Below, one piece after another: positions 36,174 through 44,491 of a stretch of 64,000 nucleotides of DNA. The notes beneath the pieces were generated by a model. That model worked only from the letters and a program-made list of their open reading frames with translations. It ran no database searches and was not told the DNA's origin. Each line of letters opens with the position of its first letter. Position 1 is the first letter of the stretch. A program made the position numbers and the translations under genes. The stretch is from Comamonadaceae bacterium (GTDB taxonomy: Bacteria > Pseudomonadota > Gammaproteobacteria > Burkholderiales > Burkholderiaceae_C), in NCBI GenBank assembly GCA_947443645.1, contig CANEXF010000011.1, forward strand, positions 1-64,000, written 5' to 3'.

Positions 36174-37193
36174 GTGAAATCTGAAGCCAAAAAAATAGTC
36201 CTGGTAAGTCCGGCCATGCAGGAAGCCAACAACGGCAACTGGCATACAGCGCACCGCTGGGCAACGTTCCTGGCCGATTATGGTGACATTGCCGTGCTGC
36301 CGCAATGGCCTGCCGCGCAGGTCAGCAAGGGCGAGCGCGCCCCGCAACTCATGATTGCGCTGCATGCGCGGCGCTCGGCCGCATCGATCGCGGCCTGGGC
36401 CGACGCTTACCCCGACAAGCCGCTGATCGTGGTGCTGACCGGCACCGACCTTTACCGCGACATCCAGCACGATGCCAGTGCAAAAAAATCCCTCGCGCTT
36501 GCCTCCCGACTGGTGGTGCTGCAGCAGGACGGACTGGAGGCGCTGCCAGAACCATGGCACGCCAAAACCAGCGTCATTTACCAATCTGCGGCAGCGCTCA
36601 AGCCGGCCGTCAAGTCGCAAAAAACCTTTAGCGCGCTGATGGTGGGTCACCTGCGCGAAGAAAAAGATCCGCTGACTTTCATGCGTGCGGCCAGAAGGCT
36701 AAGCGCAGAGAACATCCGCTTCGAACAAATCGGCATGGCGCTGACACCGGTCTATGAACAGGCCGCCCAGGACACTACCAGGGCGGCGCCCCACTACCGC
36801 TGGCTGGGCGGTCTGAGCCGCGCAGAGTCGCGCCAGCGCATCAAGCGCGCGCATGTGCTGGTGAACTGCTCAGCCATGGAAGGCGGCGCGCAGGTGATTC
36901 TCGAAGCCGTTCAATCAGGCACGCCGGTACTCGCATCGCATGTCAGCGGCAATATCGGCATGCTGGGCGCCGACTATGCGGGCTACTTCGCGTTGGGCGA
37001 TGACGCGCAACTTGCAGCCTTGCTGCGGCGCTGCGCGGCCGAGCCCGACTTTCTCGCGCGGCTGCAAGACCAGTGCGCCTTGCGCGCACCACTGTTCGCG
37101 CCGCAAGCGGAAAAGCAGCATGTCCTAAACTTGGTCGCTTCAGAGCTGAGCGGCACTGCGCCAGCCCTACGAAATTTGAAAGAACACCTATGA
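36174..37193 (+). CDS. senB: Selenosugar synthase SenB (glycosyltransferase)
   Basis: A 339-residue GT4-like glycosyltransferase. The N-terminus reads KKIVLVSPAMQEANNGNWHT, then HRWATFLADYGD. The C-terminal half has MVGHLREEKDPLTFMRAARR and the donor-site region VNCSAMEGGAQVILEAVQSG. In the known sen pathway SenB uses a UDP-sugar and selenophosphate to form a selenosugar. The GTG at 36174 is the best start: it lies just before the conserved KKIVLVSPA. The open frame continues upstream into senA but without family similarity. Its stop overlaps the next ATG (ATGA). Confidence 0.9.
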   Translation: MKSEAKKIVLVSPAMQEANNGNWHTAHRWATFLADYGDIAVLPQWPAAQVSKGERAPQLMIALHARRSAASIAAWADAYPDKPLIVVLTGTDLYRDIQHDASAKKSLALASRLVVLQQDGLEALPEPWHAKTSVIYQSAAALKPAVKSQKTFSALMVGHLREEKDPLTFMRAARRLSAENIRFEQIGMALTPVYEQAAQDTTRAAPHYRWLGGLSRAESRQRIKRAHVLVNCSAMEGGAQVILEAVQSGTPVLASHVSGNIGMLGADYAGYFALGDDAQLAALLRRCAAEPDFLARLQDQCALRAPLFAPQAEKQHVLNLVASELSGTAPALRNLKEHL

Positions 37194-38257
37194 ACGCACC
37201 CCAAACCCTGAAAATACCTGCCATCCCGCGCCTGACCAGCCTGTCCCATGGCGGCGGCTGTGGCTGCAAGATCGCGCCCGGCGTGCTCAGCGAGATTCTG
37301 AAAAACTCCAGCAATCTGCCCATCCCCCCAGAGCTGCTGGTGGGCATTGAAACCGCCGATGACGCTGCGGTGTATTTGCTCAATGACGAGCAGGCCCTGA
37401 TCGCCACCACCGACTTTTTCATGCCCATCGTCGATGACCCGTATGACTTTGGCCGGATTGCTGCGACCAATGCCATCAGTGATGTCTATGCCATGGGCGG
37501 CACGCCCATCATGGCGCTCGGACTGGTGGGCATGCCCATCAGCGTCCTGCCGCTGGAAACCATAGGCGCGATCTTGCGCGGTGGCCAGGATGTCTGCCGC
37601 GATGCCGGTATTCCGATTGCCGGCGGTCACACCATCGATTCGGTCGAGCCGATTTATGGCCTGGTGGTGCTGGGCCTGGTTCACCCGTCGCGGGTGAAGA
37701 AAAACTCGGGCGCCAAGGCGGGCGATGTGCTGATCCTGGGCAAGCCGCTGGGTGTGGGCATTCTGTCTGCTGCGCTCAAAAAGGAGATTCTTTCGGAAGA
37801 AGGCTATGCGCAAATGATTGCCGTGACCACGCAGCTCAACAAGCCAGGAATTGCGCTGGCCAAACTTGAGGGTGTCCACGCGCTGACAGACATCACCGGC
37901 TTTGGCTTGGCTGGCCACGGCCTGGAGCTGGCACGCGGCGCCAAGCTCAAAATGCAAATTGAACTGGCCAGGATTCCCTTGTTGCCAGGGGTAATGGCGT
38001 TAGCAGAGGCGGGCGTGGTGACTGGCGCCTCCGAGCGGAACTGGGCCAGTTATGGCGCGGACATCTTGCTGCCGGCGGGCATCTCCAAGGCGCAGCAGGC
38101 CTTGCTGAGCGACCCGCAAACCAGCGGCGGCTTGCTGGTGGCGTGCGCGCCTGAACTTGAAGCCGAAGTGCTGGCCTGCTTCCGTCAGGGGGGCTTTGCG
38201 CAGGCAGCCACGATTGGCCGCATGACGGCGGGCAGCGGCCTGGAAGTGCTCAACTGA
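37190..38257 (+). CDS. senC: Selenide, water dikinase (SelD/SenC)
   Basis: A 355-residue selenophosphate synthetase. The Gly-rich active site SHGGGCGCKIAPG holds Cys24, Cys26 and Lys27, matching Cys17, Cys19 and Lys20 of E. coli SelD; the active-site Cys is a normal cysteine codon, not selenocysteine. Other motifs: TTDFFMPIVDDPYDFGRIAA, AMGGTPIMALGLVGMP, AGGHTIDSVEPIYGL and LSDPQTSGGLLV. It is coupled to senB by an ATGA overlap, so its product, selenophosphate, probably feeds SenB directly. Whether it also serves selenoprotein or tRNA pathways cannot be told from this window. Confidence 0.93.
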   Translation: MNAPQTLKIPAIPRLTSLSHGGGCGCKIAPGVLSEILKNSSNLPIPPELLVGIETADDAAVYLLNDEQALIATTDFFMPIVDDPYDFGRIAATNAISDVYAMGGTPIMALGLVGMPISVLPLETIGAILRGGQDVCRDAGIPIAGGHTIDSVEPIYGLVVLGLVHPSRVKKNSGAKAGDVLILGKPLGVGILSAALKKEILSEEGYAQMIAVTTQLNKPGIALAKLEGVHALTDITGFGLAGHGLELARGAKLKMQIELARIPLLPGVMALAEAGVVTGASERNWASYGADILLPAGISKAQQALLSDPQTSGGLLVACAPELEAEVLACFRQGGFAQAATIGRMTAGSGLEVLN

Positions 38258-38340
38258 GAGCCTGACCGAGCAGACGAGAGCCGCCTGCCGCATTTCACAG
38301 CCTTCAACAAGGCCCGTCATGCAGGCTCAAGACACGCGTA

Positions 38341-38349
38341 TACCCCTAG
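38341..38349. promoter_or_regulatory. TACCCCTAG motif upstream of dctQ
   Basis: The 9-mer ends 150 bases before the dctQ start codon. The same 9-mer occurs 149 bases before the start of the convergent dctP at 42247-42255. No other copy was noticed in the window. Confidence 0.4.
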
Positions 38350-38499
38350 GTTTGAAGCGCGACCAGCAAGGGCGGTGGTCTGCGGGTCTCTTATAGTTCT
38401 TCATAGAATTCGCTGACCGGCCATGCCGGCCCGGTGCAAGTACTGGCGCAGCGCTTTTGGCGTTGCCGCATGCGGACTTTCCTTTCTATGGAGTGATCA

Positions 38500-39111
38500 A
38501 TGCGCGCATTACTGAAATTTTCAAGTGCCGTGGACTGGCTCAACACCCTGATCGGCAAGCATGTCATCTGGCTGATCCTGGCCTCAACCGTGATCAGCGG
38601 CGTCAACGCCATCGTGCGCAAGCTGTTCAATGTCAGCTCCAATGCCTACCTGGAAATCCAGTGGTATTTTTTTGCGGCGTCCTTCCTGATTGCAGCCGGC
38701 TACACCCTGCTGCAAAACGAGCATGTGCGAATTGACGTGATCGCCAGCCGGCTCTCCAAGCGTGGCCAGATCTGGGTGGACATCATTGGTTTTTGCTTCT
38801 TTCTCACGCCGGTATGCCTTGCCATCCTGTACTACGGCATTCCGTTTTTTCTGCGCGGCCTGCAGTCCGGTGAAATGTCAGGCAACGCCGGCGGCCTGAT
38901 CCGCTGGCCGGTCTACGCCATGATCCCACTGGGTTTTACGCTGTTGCTGCTGCAGGGCTGGTCGGAGCTGATCAAGCGCATCGCCTTTCTCAGGGGCCTG
39001 ATTGAAGACCCCACGGTCAAGAAGATCGAAAAGACGGCAGAAGAAGAACTGGCAGAGGAGATTCGCCGACTCGCCGAAGCCAAATCGCTCACAACGGCCA
39101 AGGCCGACTGA
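38500..39111 (+). CDS. dctQ: TRAP transporter small permease (DctQ type)
   Basis: A 203-residue membrane protein with four transmembrane segments and the DctQ pattern NAYLEIQWYFFAASFLIAAG and NEHVRIDVIASRLSKRGQIW. It has a longer, charged C-terminal tail (EDPTVKKIEKTAEEELAEEI). The ATG has GGAG 6 bases upstream. It is followed by dctM after 14 bases; its binding protein is encoded on the other strand past a shared terminator. The 242-base gap before it holds the TACCCCTAG motif. Confidence 0.9.
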   Translation: MRALLKFSSAVDWLNTLIGKHVIWLILASTVISGVNAIVRKLFNVSSNAYLEIQWYFFAASFLIAAGYTLLQNEHVRIDVIASRLSKRGQIWVDIIGFCFFLTPVCLAILYYGIPFFLRGLQSGEMSGNAGGLIRWPVYAMIPLGFTLLLLQGWSELIKRIAFLRGLIEDPTVKKIEKTAEEELAEEIRRLAEAKSLTTAKAD

Positions 39112-39125
39112 TCGCGGAGACCGCC

Positions 39126-40916
39126 ATGGCATTTTTCATACAAAACCTCGCCCCCATCATGTTTTTGGGCTTGATCTTCTTTTTGCTGATGGGCTTTCCT
39201 GTGGCCTTCAGCCTGGGCGCCTGCGGTCTGTTCTTTGGCTTCGTTGGCGTTGAGCTCGGCGTGCTGCCAGAAGCGCTGCTGCAAGCCCTGCCCTTGCGGC
39301 TGTTCGGCATCATGCAGAACGACACCTTGCTGGCGATTCCGTTTTTCACACTCATGGGCCTGATTCTTGAGCGCAGCGGCATGGCCGAAGACCTGCTTGA
39401 AACCATAGGCCAGCTGTTTGGCCCGGTGCGCGGCGGCCTGGCACTGGCGGTCATTTTTGTAGGTGCACTGCTGGCCGCAACCACTGGCGTGGTCGCCGCA
39501 TCGGTCATCTCCATGGGCCTGATTTCACTGCCCATCATGCTGCGCTATGGCTATGACAGGCGGGTTGCCTCCGGCGTGATCGCCGCGTCAGGGACACTTG
39601 CACAAATCATTCCACCTTCGCTGGTGCTGATCATACTGGCCGACCAGCTGGGCCGCAGCGTGGGCGACATGTACAAGGGCGCATTCCTGCCAGGCTTAAT
39701 GCTCACCGGCATGTATGTCGGCTATGTGGTGCTGCTGGCCATTTTTCGCCCACAGTGGGTGCCAGCCCTGCCGCTTGAAGCGCGCACCATTCGTGAAGAC
39801 AGCGGCAAAAGCGGCTTGCTCTCGCTGTTGATACTGACCGTGGTTTCCAGTGGCATCGCGGTCTACTTCGGCGAGCATTACGCCTCGGTCTTGGGCTGGT
39901 TCAAGGACGAAGCGGTGGGCCAGGTCGCCACCGACGAAACCATTGTGGTGTCCATGTGCGCCGGTGTCATGCTGGCGTTTGTGATCGCCGCGCTCAACAA
40001 GATCACAGGTCTGGGCCTGCTGTCGCGCATGGCCGAGCGCGTGACCTTTGTGCTGATTCCGCCGCTGCTGCTGATCTTTCTGGTGCTGGGGACCATCTTT
40101 CTGGGCATCGCCACGCCCACCGAAGGCGGTGCCATGGGTGCACTGGGCGCCTTTGCCATGGCCATGGCGCGCGGACGCCTGAGCATGGCCTTGCTCAAGC
40201 AGGCACTGACAGTGACCACCCGGCTGTCGTGCTTTGTGATGTTTATCCTGATTGGCTCGACCATGTTCAGCCTGGTGTTCCAGGGCGTTGATGGCGGCAA
40301 GTGGGTGGAGCACCTGCTGACCGGCCTGCCCGGCGGCCAGGTCGGCTTTCTGATCGTCGTGAACATCCTGATCTTCTTCCTGGCGTTTTTCCTGGACTTC
40401 TTTGAGCTGTCTTTCATCGTGGTGCCGCTGCTGGCACCGGTGGCTGAAAAGCTGGGCGTTGACCTGATCTGGTTTGGCGTGCTGCTGGGAGTGAACATGC
40501 AGACCTCCTTCATGCATCCACCGTTTGGCTTTGCCTTGTTTTATTTGCGCAGCGTCGCGCCCATGAAGGCCTACGCGGACCGCCTCACGCGCAAGATGAT
40601 TGAGCCGGTCACGACCATGCAGATCTACTGGGGCGCCGTGCCCTTCGTCGTGATCCAGATCGTGATGGTCAGCCTGATCATTTTCTTTCCCGGCATTGTG
40701 TCCAGCGGACTGGACAAAAAAGAAGTCTACGACCTCGACAAGGTCAGGCTGGAAATGGAAAGCAACATGCCGCCCGAGGCGAGCGCGCAGCAAGCCGTCC
40801 TGCCGGCGGCGACCGCATCAGCGCCTGGTGGCGAAGCCGCCAATCCGGCGCCAGCGCTGGCCGACGACGACCCCATGAAAGCCATGCAGGAATCGCTCGA
40901 CAAGGCCAAAAAATAA
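39126..40916 (+). CDS. dctM: TRAP transporter large permease (long DctM type)
   Basis: A 596-residue membrane protein, about 165 residues longer than classic DctM. The extra length is a central cytoplasmic or periplasmic insertion (about residues 215-270) and an Ala/Pro-rich tail. Family signatures: NDTLLAIPFFTLMGLILERS, ASGTLAQIIPPSLVLIILAD, and near the end LLGVNMQTSFMHPPFGFALF. The long form is typical of TRAP systems for 2-oxo acids and similar compounds with a TakP-type binding protein, which fits the convergent dctP. Confidence 0.92.
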   Translation: MAFFIQNLAPIMFLGLIFFLLMGFPVAFSLGACGLFFGFVGVELGVLPEALLQALPLRLFGIMQNDTLLAIPFFTLMGLILERSGMAEDLLETIGQLFGPVRGGLALAVIFVGALLAATTGVVAASVISMGLISLPIMLRYGYDRRVASGVIAASGTLAQIIPPSLVLIILADQLGRSVGDMYKGAFLPGLMLTGMYVGYVVLLAIFRPQWVPALPLEARTIREDSGKSGLLSLLILTVVSSGIAVYFGEHYASVLGWFKDEAVGQVATDETIVVSMCAGVMLAFVIAALNKITGLGLLSRMAERVTFVLIPPLLLIFLVLGTIFLGIATPTEGGAMGALGAFAMAMARGRLSMALLKQALTVTTRLSCFVMFILIGSTMFSLVFQGVDGGKWVEHLLTGLPGGQVGFLIVVNILIFFLAFFLDFFELSFIVVPLLAPVAEKLGVDLIWFGVLLGVNMQTSFMHPPFGFALFYLRSVAPMKAYADRLTRKMIEPVTTMQIYWGAVPFVVIQIVMVSLIIFFPGIVSSGLDKKEVYDLDKVRLEMESNMPPEASAQQAVLPAATASAPGGEAANPAPALADDDPMKAMQESLDKAKK

Positions 40917-40950
40917 GGCTGCAGCTTGTGGGCTGAAGTCCCGCACATAG

Positions 40951-40986
40951 TCGTTAAAAAGCCCCGCATGCGGGGCTTTTTAACGA
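40951..40986. terminator. Bidirectional terminator between convergent dctM and dctP
   Basis: A perfect 36-base palindrome: TCGTTAAAAAGCCCCG, then CATG, then its complement. It ends both the dctQM and the dctP transcripts. Confidence 0.93.
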
Positions 40987-41015
40987 CTCGCCAATCAAGG
41001 CGTGCCGGCCAGCAA

Positions 41016-42098
41016 CTACAGCTTTTGCGTGGCCATGAAGTTGTCGAAGCGGTTTTCGGCAAAGCGGAACCACAAGACCTGGTCGCGCTGGAAGGCGCGC
41101 ATGTCGGCGTAAATCTTTTTCCACTCGGGGCTCTTGGCATCGTTCTCTGCGAACACCTCCATGGCCGCCTTGAAGGAGGCTTCGAGCACGGCCTGGGAAA
41201 ACGGCAGCACCTTGGTCTTGGCGGCCACCAGCTGCTTGAGCGCGGTGGGATTCAAGGCGTCGTACTTGGACAGCATGTCGGTGCTGGCAAGGGCAGACGC
41301 CGCATCGACGATTGCCTTGTTTTCGGGTGACAGGCCATCAAAGGCTTTTTGATTGATGAAGAAGTCCACTTCCGGGCCACCCTCCCACCAGCCTGGGTAG
41401 TAGTAGAACGGCGCCACCTTGTTAAATCCCAGCTTTTGGTCGTCATAAGGTCCAACCCACTCGGCCGCGTCAATCGTGCCTTTTTCAAGCGCCTGGTAAA
41501 TCTCGCCTCCTGGAATGCTTTGCGGCACAGCGCCGAGTTTTTGCATGACCTCGCCGACCAGTCCACCGCCCAGGCGCATCTTCATGCCCTTGAAGTCGGC
41601 AATGCCCTTGATTTCCTTGCGGAACCAGCCGCCCATCTGCGTGCCGGTGTTGCCGCCACCAAAGCTCACGATGTTGTACTTGGCATACAGCTCGTTCATG
41701 AGCTTGCGACCATTGCCATGCCGCATCCAGGCCGTCATCTGGCGGGCGTTCAGACCGAAGGGCACGGCAGAGCCCAGTGCAAAAGCCGGGTTCTTACCGT
41801 AAAAATAATAGGGCACGGTGTGCGCCATCTCGACGGTGCCGTTCTGCACGCCATCGACCACGCCAAACGCCGGCATGAGTTCTCCGCCAGCATGCACGGA
41901 GATCTCGAACTTGCCGCCCGACATCGCCCTGACGGCATTGGCAAACACCTCAGCGCCACCATAAATCGTGTCCAGCGATTTGGGGAAACTCGAAGCCAGG
42001 CGCCAGCGAATGGCCGCCTGCGCATGCACTGCGGGTGCCACACCAGCGGCCAGCACGCCGGCGATGCCGGCATTTTTGATGAGGGAACGACGATCCAT
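41016..42098 (-). CDS. dctP: TRAP transporter solute-binding protein (TakP/DctP type)
   Basis: A 360-residue binding protein with a twin-arginine-like signal (MDRRSLIKNAGIAGVLAAGV, cleaved after VHAQ). The body is of the DctP 2-oxo acid type: FPKSLDTIYGGAEVFANAV, SFGGGNTGTQMGGWF, KGMKMRLGGGLVGEVMQKLG, DAAEWVGPYDDQKLGF with a Trp-rich site, and a C-terminal RFAENRFDNF. ATG 42098 has AGGAGA about 10 bases upstream. It is convergent with dctQM and very likely their binding protein, by the shared terminator, the shared upstream 9-mer and the matching long DctM type. Confidence 0.92.
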   Translation of the reverse strand: MDRRSLIKNAGIAGVLAAGVAPAVHAQAAIRWRLASSFPKSLDTIYGGAEVFANAVRAMSGGKFEISVHAGGELMPAFGVVDGVQNGTVEMAHTVPYYFYGKNPAFALGSAVPFGLNARQMTAWMRHGNGRKLMNELYAKYNIVSFGGGNTGTQMGGWFRKEIKGIADFKGMKMRLGGGLVGEVMQKLGAVPQSIPGGEIYQALEKGTIDAAEWVGPYDDQKLGFNKVAPFYYYPGWWEGGPEVDFFINQKAFDGLSPENKAIVDAASALASTDMLSKYDALNPTALKQLVAAKTKVLPFSQAVLEASFKAAMEVFAENDAKSPEWKKIYADMRAFQRDQVLWFRFAENRFDNFMATQKL

Positions 42099-42246
42099 GA
42101 ATATTTCTCCTGAAAGGTTGCCTGGGTTGTTGCAAATTGCATTGCACGGGTCCAACGCAGCATCACGAATGCCCGCTTGCGAGCGCTCTGACCAGTCGGT
42201 GGTGCGGATCATTCTGGCATTTTTTGCTCTGCCAGCCCCCGGTTAT

Positions 42247-42255
42247 TACCCCTAG
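42247..42255. promoter_or_regulatory. TACCCCTAG motif upstream of the convergent dctP
   Basis: The same 9-mer as at 38341, here 149 bases upstream of the dctP start on the minus strand, and 94 bases before the livJ-like gene on the plus strand. Confidence 0.4.
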
Positions 42256-42348
42256 AAAGCCGGCGCATCCGGCGTGCCAGCACCAGCGCCACGGCGACAT
42301 GTAAAATCGTGTGTTGCACCTTCAACCTGTACCTGGAAATATCACCCC

Positions 42349-43506
42349 ATGAGCCAGAAACCTTTCACGCGTTCCATCCTTTCATTTGCACTGGTCGCCG
42401 CTTTTAGCGCCGGCGCCAACGCAGCGGACATCAAACTCGGCGTGGCCGAAGCGCTCTCAGGCGGCGCCGCGCAATACGGGGTTTCGATCCGCAACGGTTT
42501 TCAGCTCGCTGCCGACGAAATCAATGCCGCCGGTGGTGTCAATGGCGACAAACTGCAATTGGTCATCGAAGACGAACAAGGCAAAAAAGAAGAAGCCATC
42601 AACGTCTTCAAGAAACTGATTTTCCAGGACAAGGTGCTGATGGTGTTCGGCCCCACGCTGTCCAACTCCGCGCAAGCTGCCGACCCGGTGGCCCAGGCCG
42701 CCAAGACCGTGGCCTTTGGCACGTCGAACACCGCTGACGGCATCACCTCGATTGGCGACTACGTGTTTCGCAACTCGGTCACGGAAGCCGACGTGTTGCC
42801 AGAGACCATCAAGATGGCTGTCAAGAAGTCCGGCATCAAGAAAGTTGCTGTGATGTACGGCAACGACGATGTCTTCACCAAGAGCGGCTACGACAACTTC
42901 AAGAAAGCGCTGGAAGACCTGAAAATCCCGGTCACCACCACCGAAACCTTCGCCAAGGGCGACGTAGATTTCAAGGCCCAGCTGACAAAGATCAAAGCTG
43001 GCAACCCTGACGCCATCGTGCTGTCAGCCCTGCTTGCAGAAGGCGCGCCCATCATGGTGCAGGCCCGCCAGCTTGGCCTGAACCTGCCCTTCATTGGCGG
43101 CAATGGCATGAACTCGGTCAAGATTTTTGATCTGGCCAAGGACAAGTCTGACGGCCTGTATGTCGGCAGCCCCTGGTCAGCCAGCAACGCCAGCGCTGAG
43201 AACAGCAAGTTCATCAAGGCCTACAGCGAAAAATACAAGGCCGCGCCCGACCAGTTCGCAGCCCAGTCCTATGACGCGCTTTACATCACGGTCCAGGCGC
43301 TCAAGAAAATCAAGCTCAGTGGCGATCTGACGGCCGACCGCGCTGCAGTGCGCGACGCACTGCCAAACGTGAAGTGGACCGGTGCAACGGGCGCATTCCA
43401 GTTCCGCCGCGCCACCGACCGCGCGGGCAAACCTGCCGGCTATGACGCACAGCAAACCCCCATCGTCAGCGTGACCAAGGGCAACCAGTTCGCGATCGAA
43501 AAATAA
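42349..43506 (+). CDS. livJ: Branched-chain amino acid ABC transporter binding protein
   Basis: A 385-residue periplasmic protein with a signal peptide ending GANAAD. It is of the Leu/Ile/Val-binding type (IKLGVAEALSGGAAQYGVSI, AADEINAAGGVNGDKLQLV, VMVFGPTLSNS-like region near 105, then YDALYITVQALKK). Related proteins also bind aromatic acids, urea or other amides, so the substrate is open. ATG 42349 starts directly before the signal peptide. A terminator-like attenuator at 43522-43565 separates it from the permease genes, which would give excess binding protein. Confidence 0.92.
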   Translation: MSQKPFTRSILSFALVAAFSAGANAADIKLGVAEALSGGAAQYGVSIRNGFQLAADEINAAGGVNGDKLQLVIEDEQGKKEEAINVFKKLIFQDKVLMVFGPTLSNSAQAADPVAQAAKTVAFGTSNTADGITSIGDYVFRNSVTEADVLPETIKMAVKKSGIKKVAVMYGNDDVFTKSGYDNFKKALEDLKIPVTTTETFAKGDVDFKAQLTKIKAGNPDAIVLSALLAEGAPIMVQARQLGLNLPFIGGNGMNSVKIFDLAKDKSDGLYVGSPWSASNASAENSKFIKAYSEKYKAAPDQFAAQSYDALYITVQALKKIKLSGDLTADRAAVRDALPNVKWTGATGAFQFRRATDRAGKPAGYDAQQTPIVSVTKGNQFAIEK

Positions 43507-43521
43507 GTCCTGCTCCTCGTG

Positions 43522-43565
43522 AGACGGTGCGGCTTCTTTCTGGAGCTTGTCGCACCGTCTTTTTT
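43522..43565 (+). terminator. Partial terminator between livJ and livH
   Basis: A 10-base perfect stem AGACGGTGCG / CGCACCGTCT with a 19-base loop, followed by a T run. It lies 15 bases past the livJ stop and before livH. Confidence 0.8.
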
Positions 43566-43606
43566 CATTCCGGTGCCGCATGGCGCCTTACCCGAGATTA
43601 CCCATC

Positions 43607-44488
43607 GTGCTGGAACAGCAGCTTGTCAATGCCTTGTCACTTGGGTGCGTTTACGCCCTGTTTGCCTTGGGCTTCACCCTCATTTTTGGCGTGCTCGGCG
43701 TCATCAATCTCTCGCATGGCGCGATCTTCATGGTCGGCGCTTACGCTGCGGAGCAGGCTGTCGTGCACTTTGCGCTGCCGCTGTGGGGCGCACTGCTGTT
43801 TGCCTTTGTGTTCAGCGGCGGCGTCGGGCTGCTGGTTGACTATCTGGTACTGCGACCGCTGCGTGCCCGCAATGCGCCGCATCTGACGCCCATGATCGCC
43901 ACCATAGGCGTGGCCATCATCTTGAACAACGGGGTTCAGGGTCTTTTTGGCGCGCAGAACCTGCGCTTCCCGTCTGGCTTGGTGTCCGACGAGACCTTGA
44001 ACCTGGGCGGCATCAGCGTCACAGCGCTGGAGCTGGGCATCATCTTGATGTCTTTCGTGCTGATGACGGTGCTCTTGCTGGCGCTCAAAAAGACCCAGCT
44101 CGGCCGCGCGCTCAGAGCAATTGCCGAATCACCCAAGGCCGCCTACCTGCTGGGCATTGATGTCGAGGGACTTTTTTACCTGACATCGTTCACCGCTGCG
44201 GGTCTGGGTGGCGTCGCGGGCGTGCTGATCGGCCTGTACTCCAACGCCCTGTTTCCGCTCATGGGCCAGCCCATGCTGCACAAGGGCATAGCCGTGATCA
44301 TTCTGGGCGGCATGGGCGACATTCGTGGCGCACTGATCGCCGGCCTGTTCCTGGGTTTCGCCGAGGTGCTGTCGGTGGCCTATATCGGCTCGAGCATGCG
44401 CGACGCGGTCGCTTTCGGCCTCTTGTTCCTGATTCTGCTGGTGCGTCCAAAAGGCTTGTTTGGCAAGCTGCAAGAAAGAAAAGTCTAG
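43607..44488 (+). CDS. livH: Branched-chain amino acid ABC permease LivH
   Basis: A 293-residue inner membrane permease with about eight hydrophobic segments. LEQQLVNALSLGCVYALFAL, then GVLGVINLSHGAIFMVGAY, is the typical LivH start. RALRAIAESPKAAYLLGIDV is the loop contacting the ATPase, and GGMGDIRGALIAGLFLG follows near the end. I chose the GTG at 43607, where family similarity begins; ATG 43580 would add nine residues. The livHMGF genes follow each other with little or no space. Confidence 0.9.
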   Translation: MLEQQLVNALSLGCVYALFALGFTLIFGVLGVINLSHGAIFMVGAYAAEQAVVHFALPLWGALLFAFVFSGGVGLLVDYLVLRPLRARNAPHLTPMIATIGVAIILNNGVQGLFGAQNLRFPSGLVSDETLNLGGISVTALELGIILMSFVLMTVLLLALKKTQLGRALRAIAESPKAAYLLGIDVEGLFYLTSFTAAGLGGVAGVLIGLYSNALFPLMGQPMLHKGIAVIILGGMGDIRGALIAGLFLGFAEVLSVAYIGSSMRDAVAFGLLFLILLVRPKGLFGKLQERKV

Positions 44489-44491
44489 GCC

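Noticed and set aside
37190..38257. Selenocysteine codon in the SelD-like gene
   Set aside because: The active-site position is a normal Cys codon and the frame is open without an in-frame TGA.
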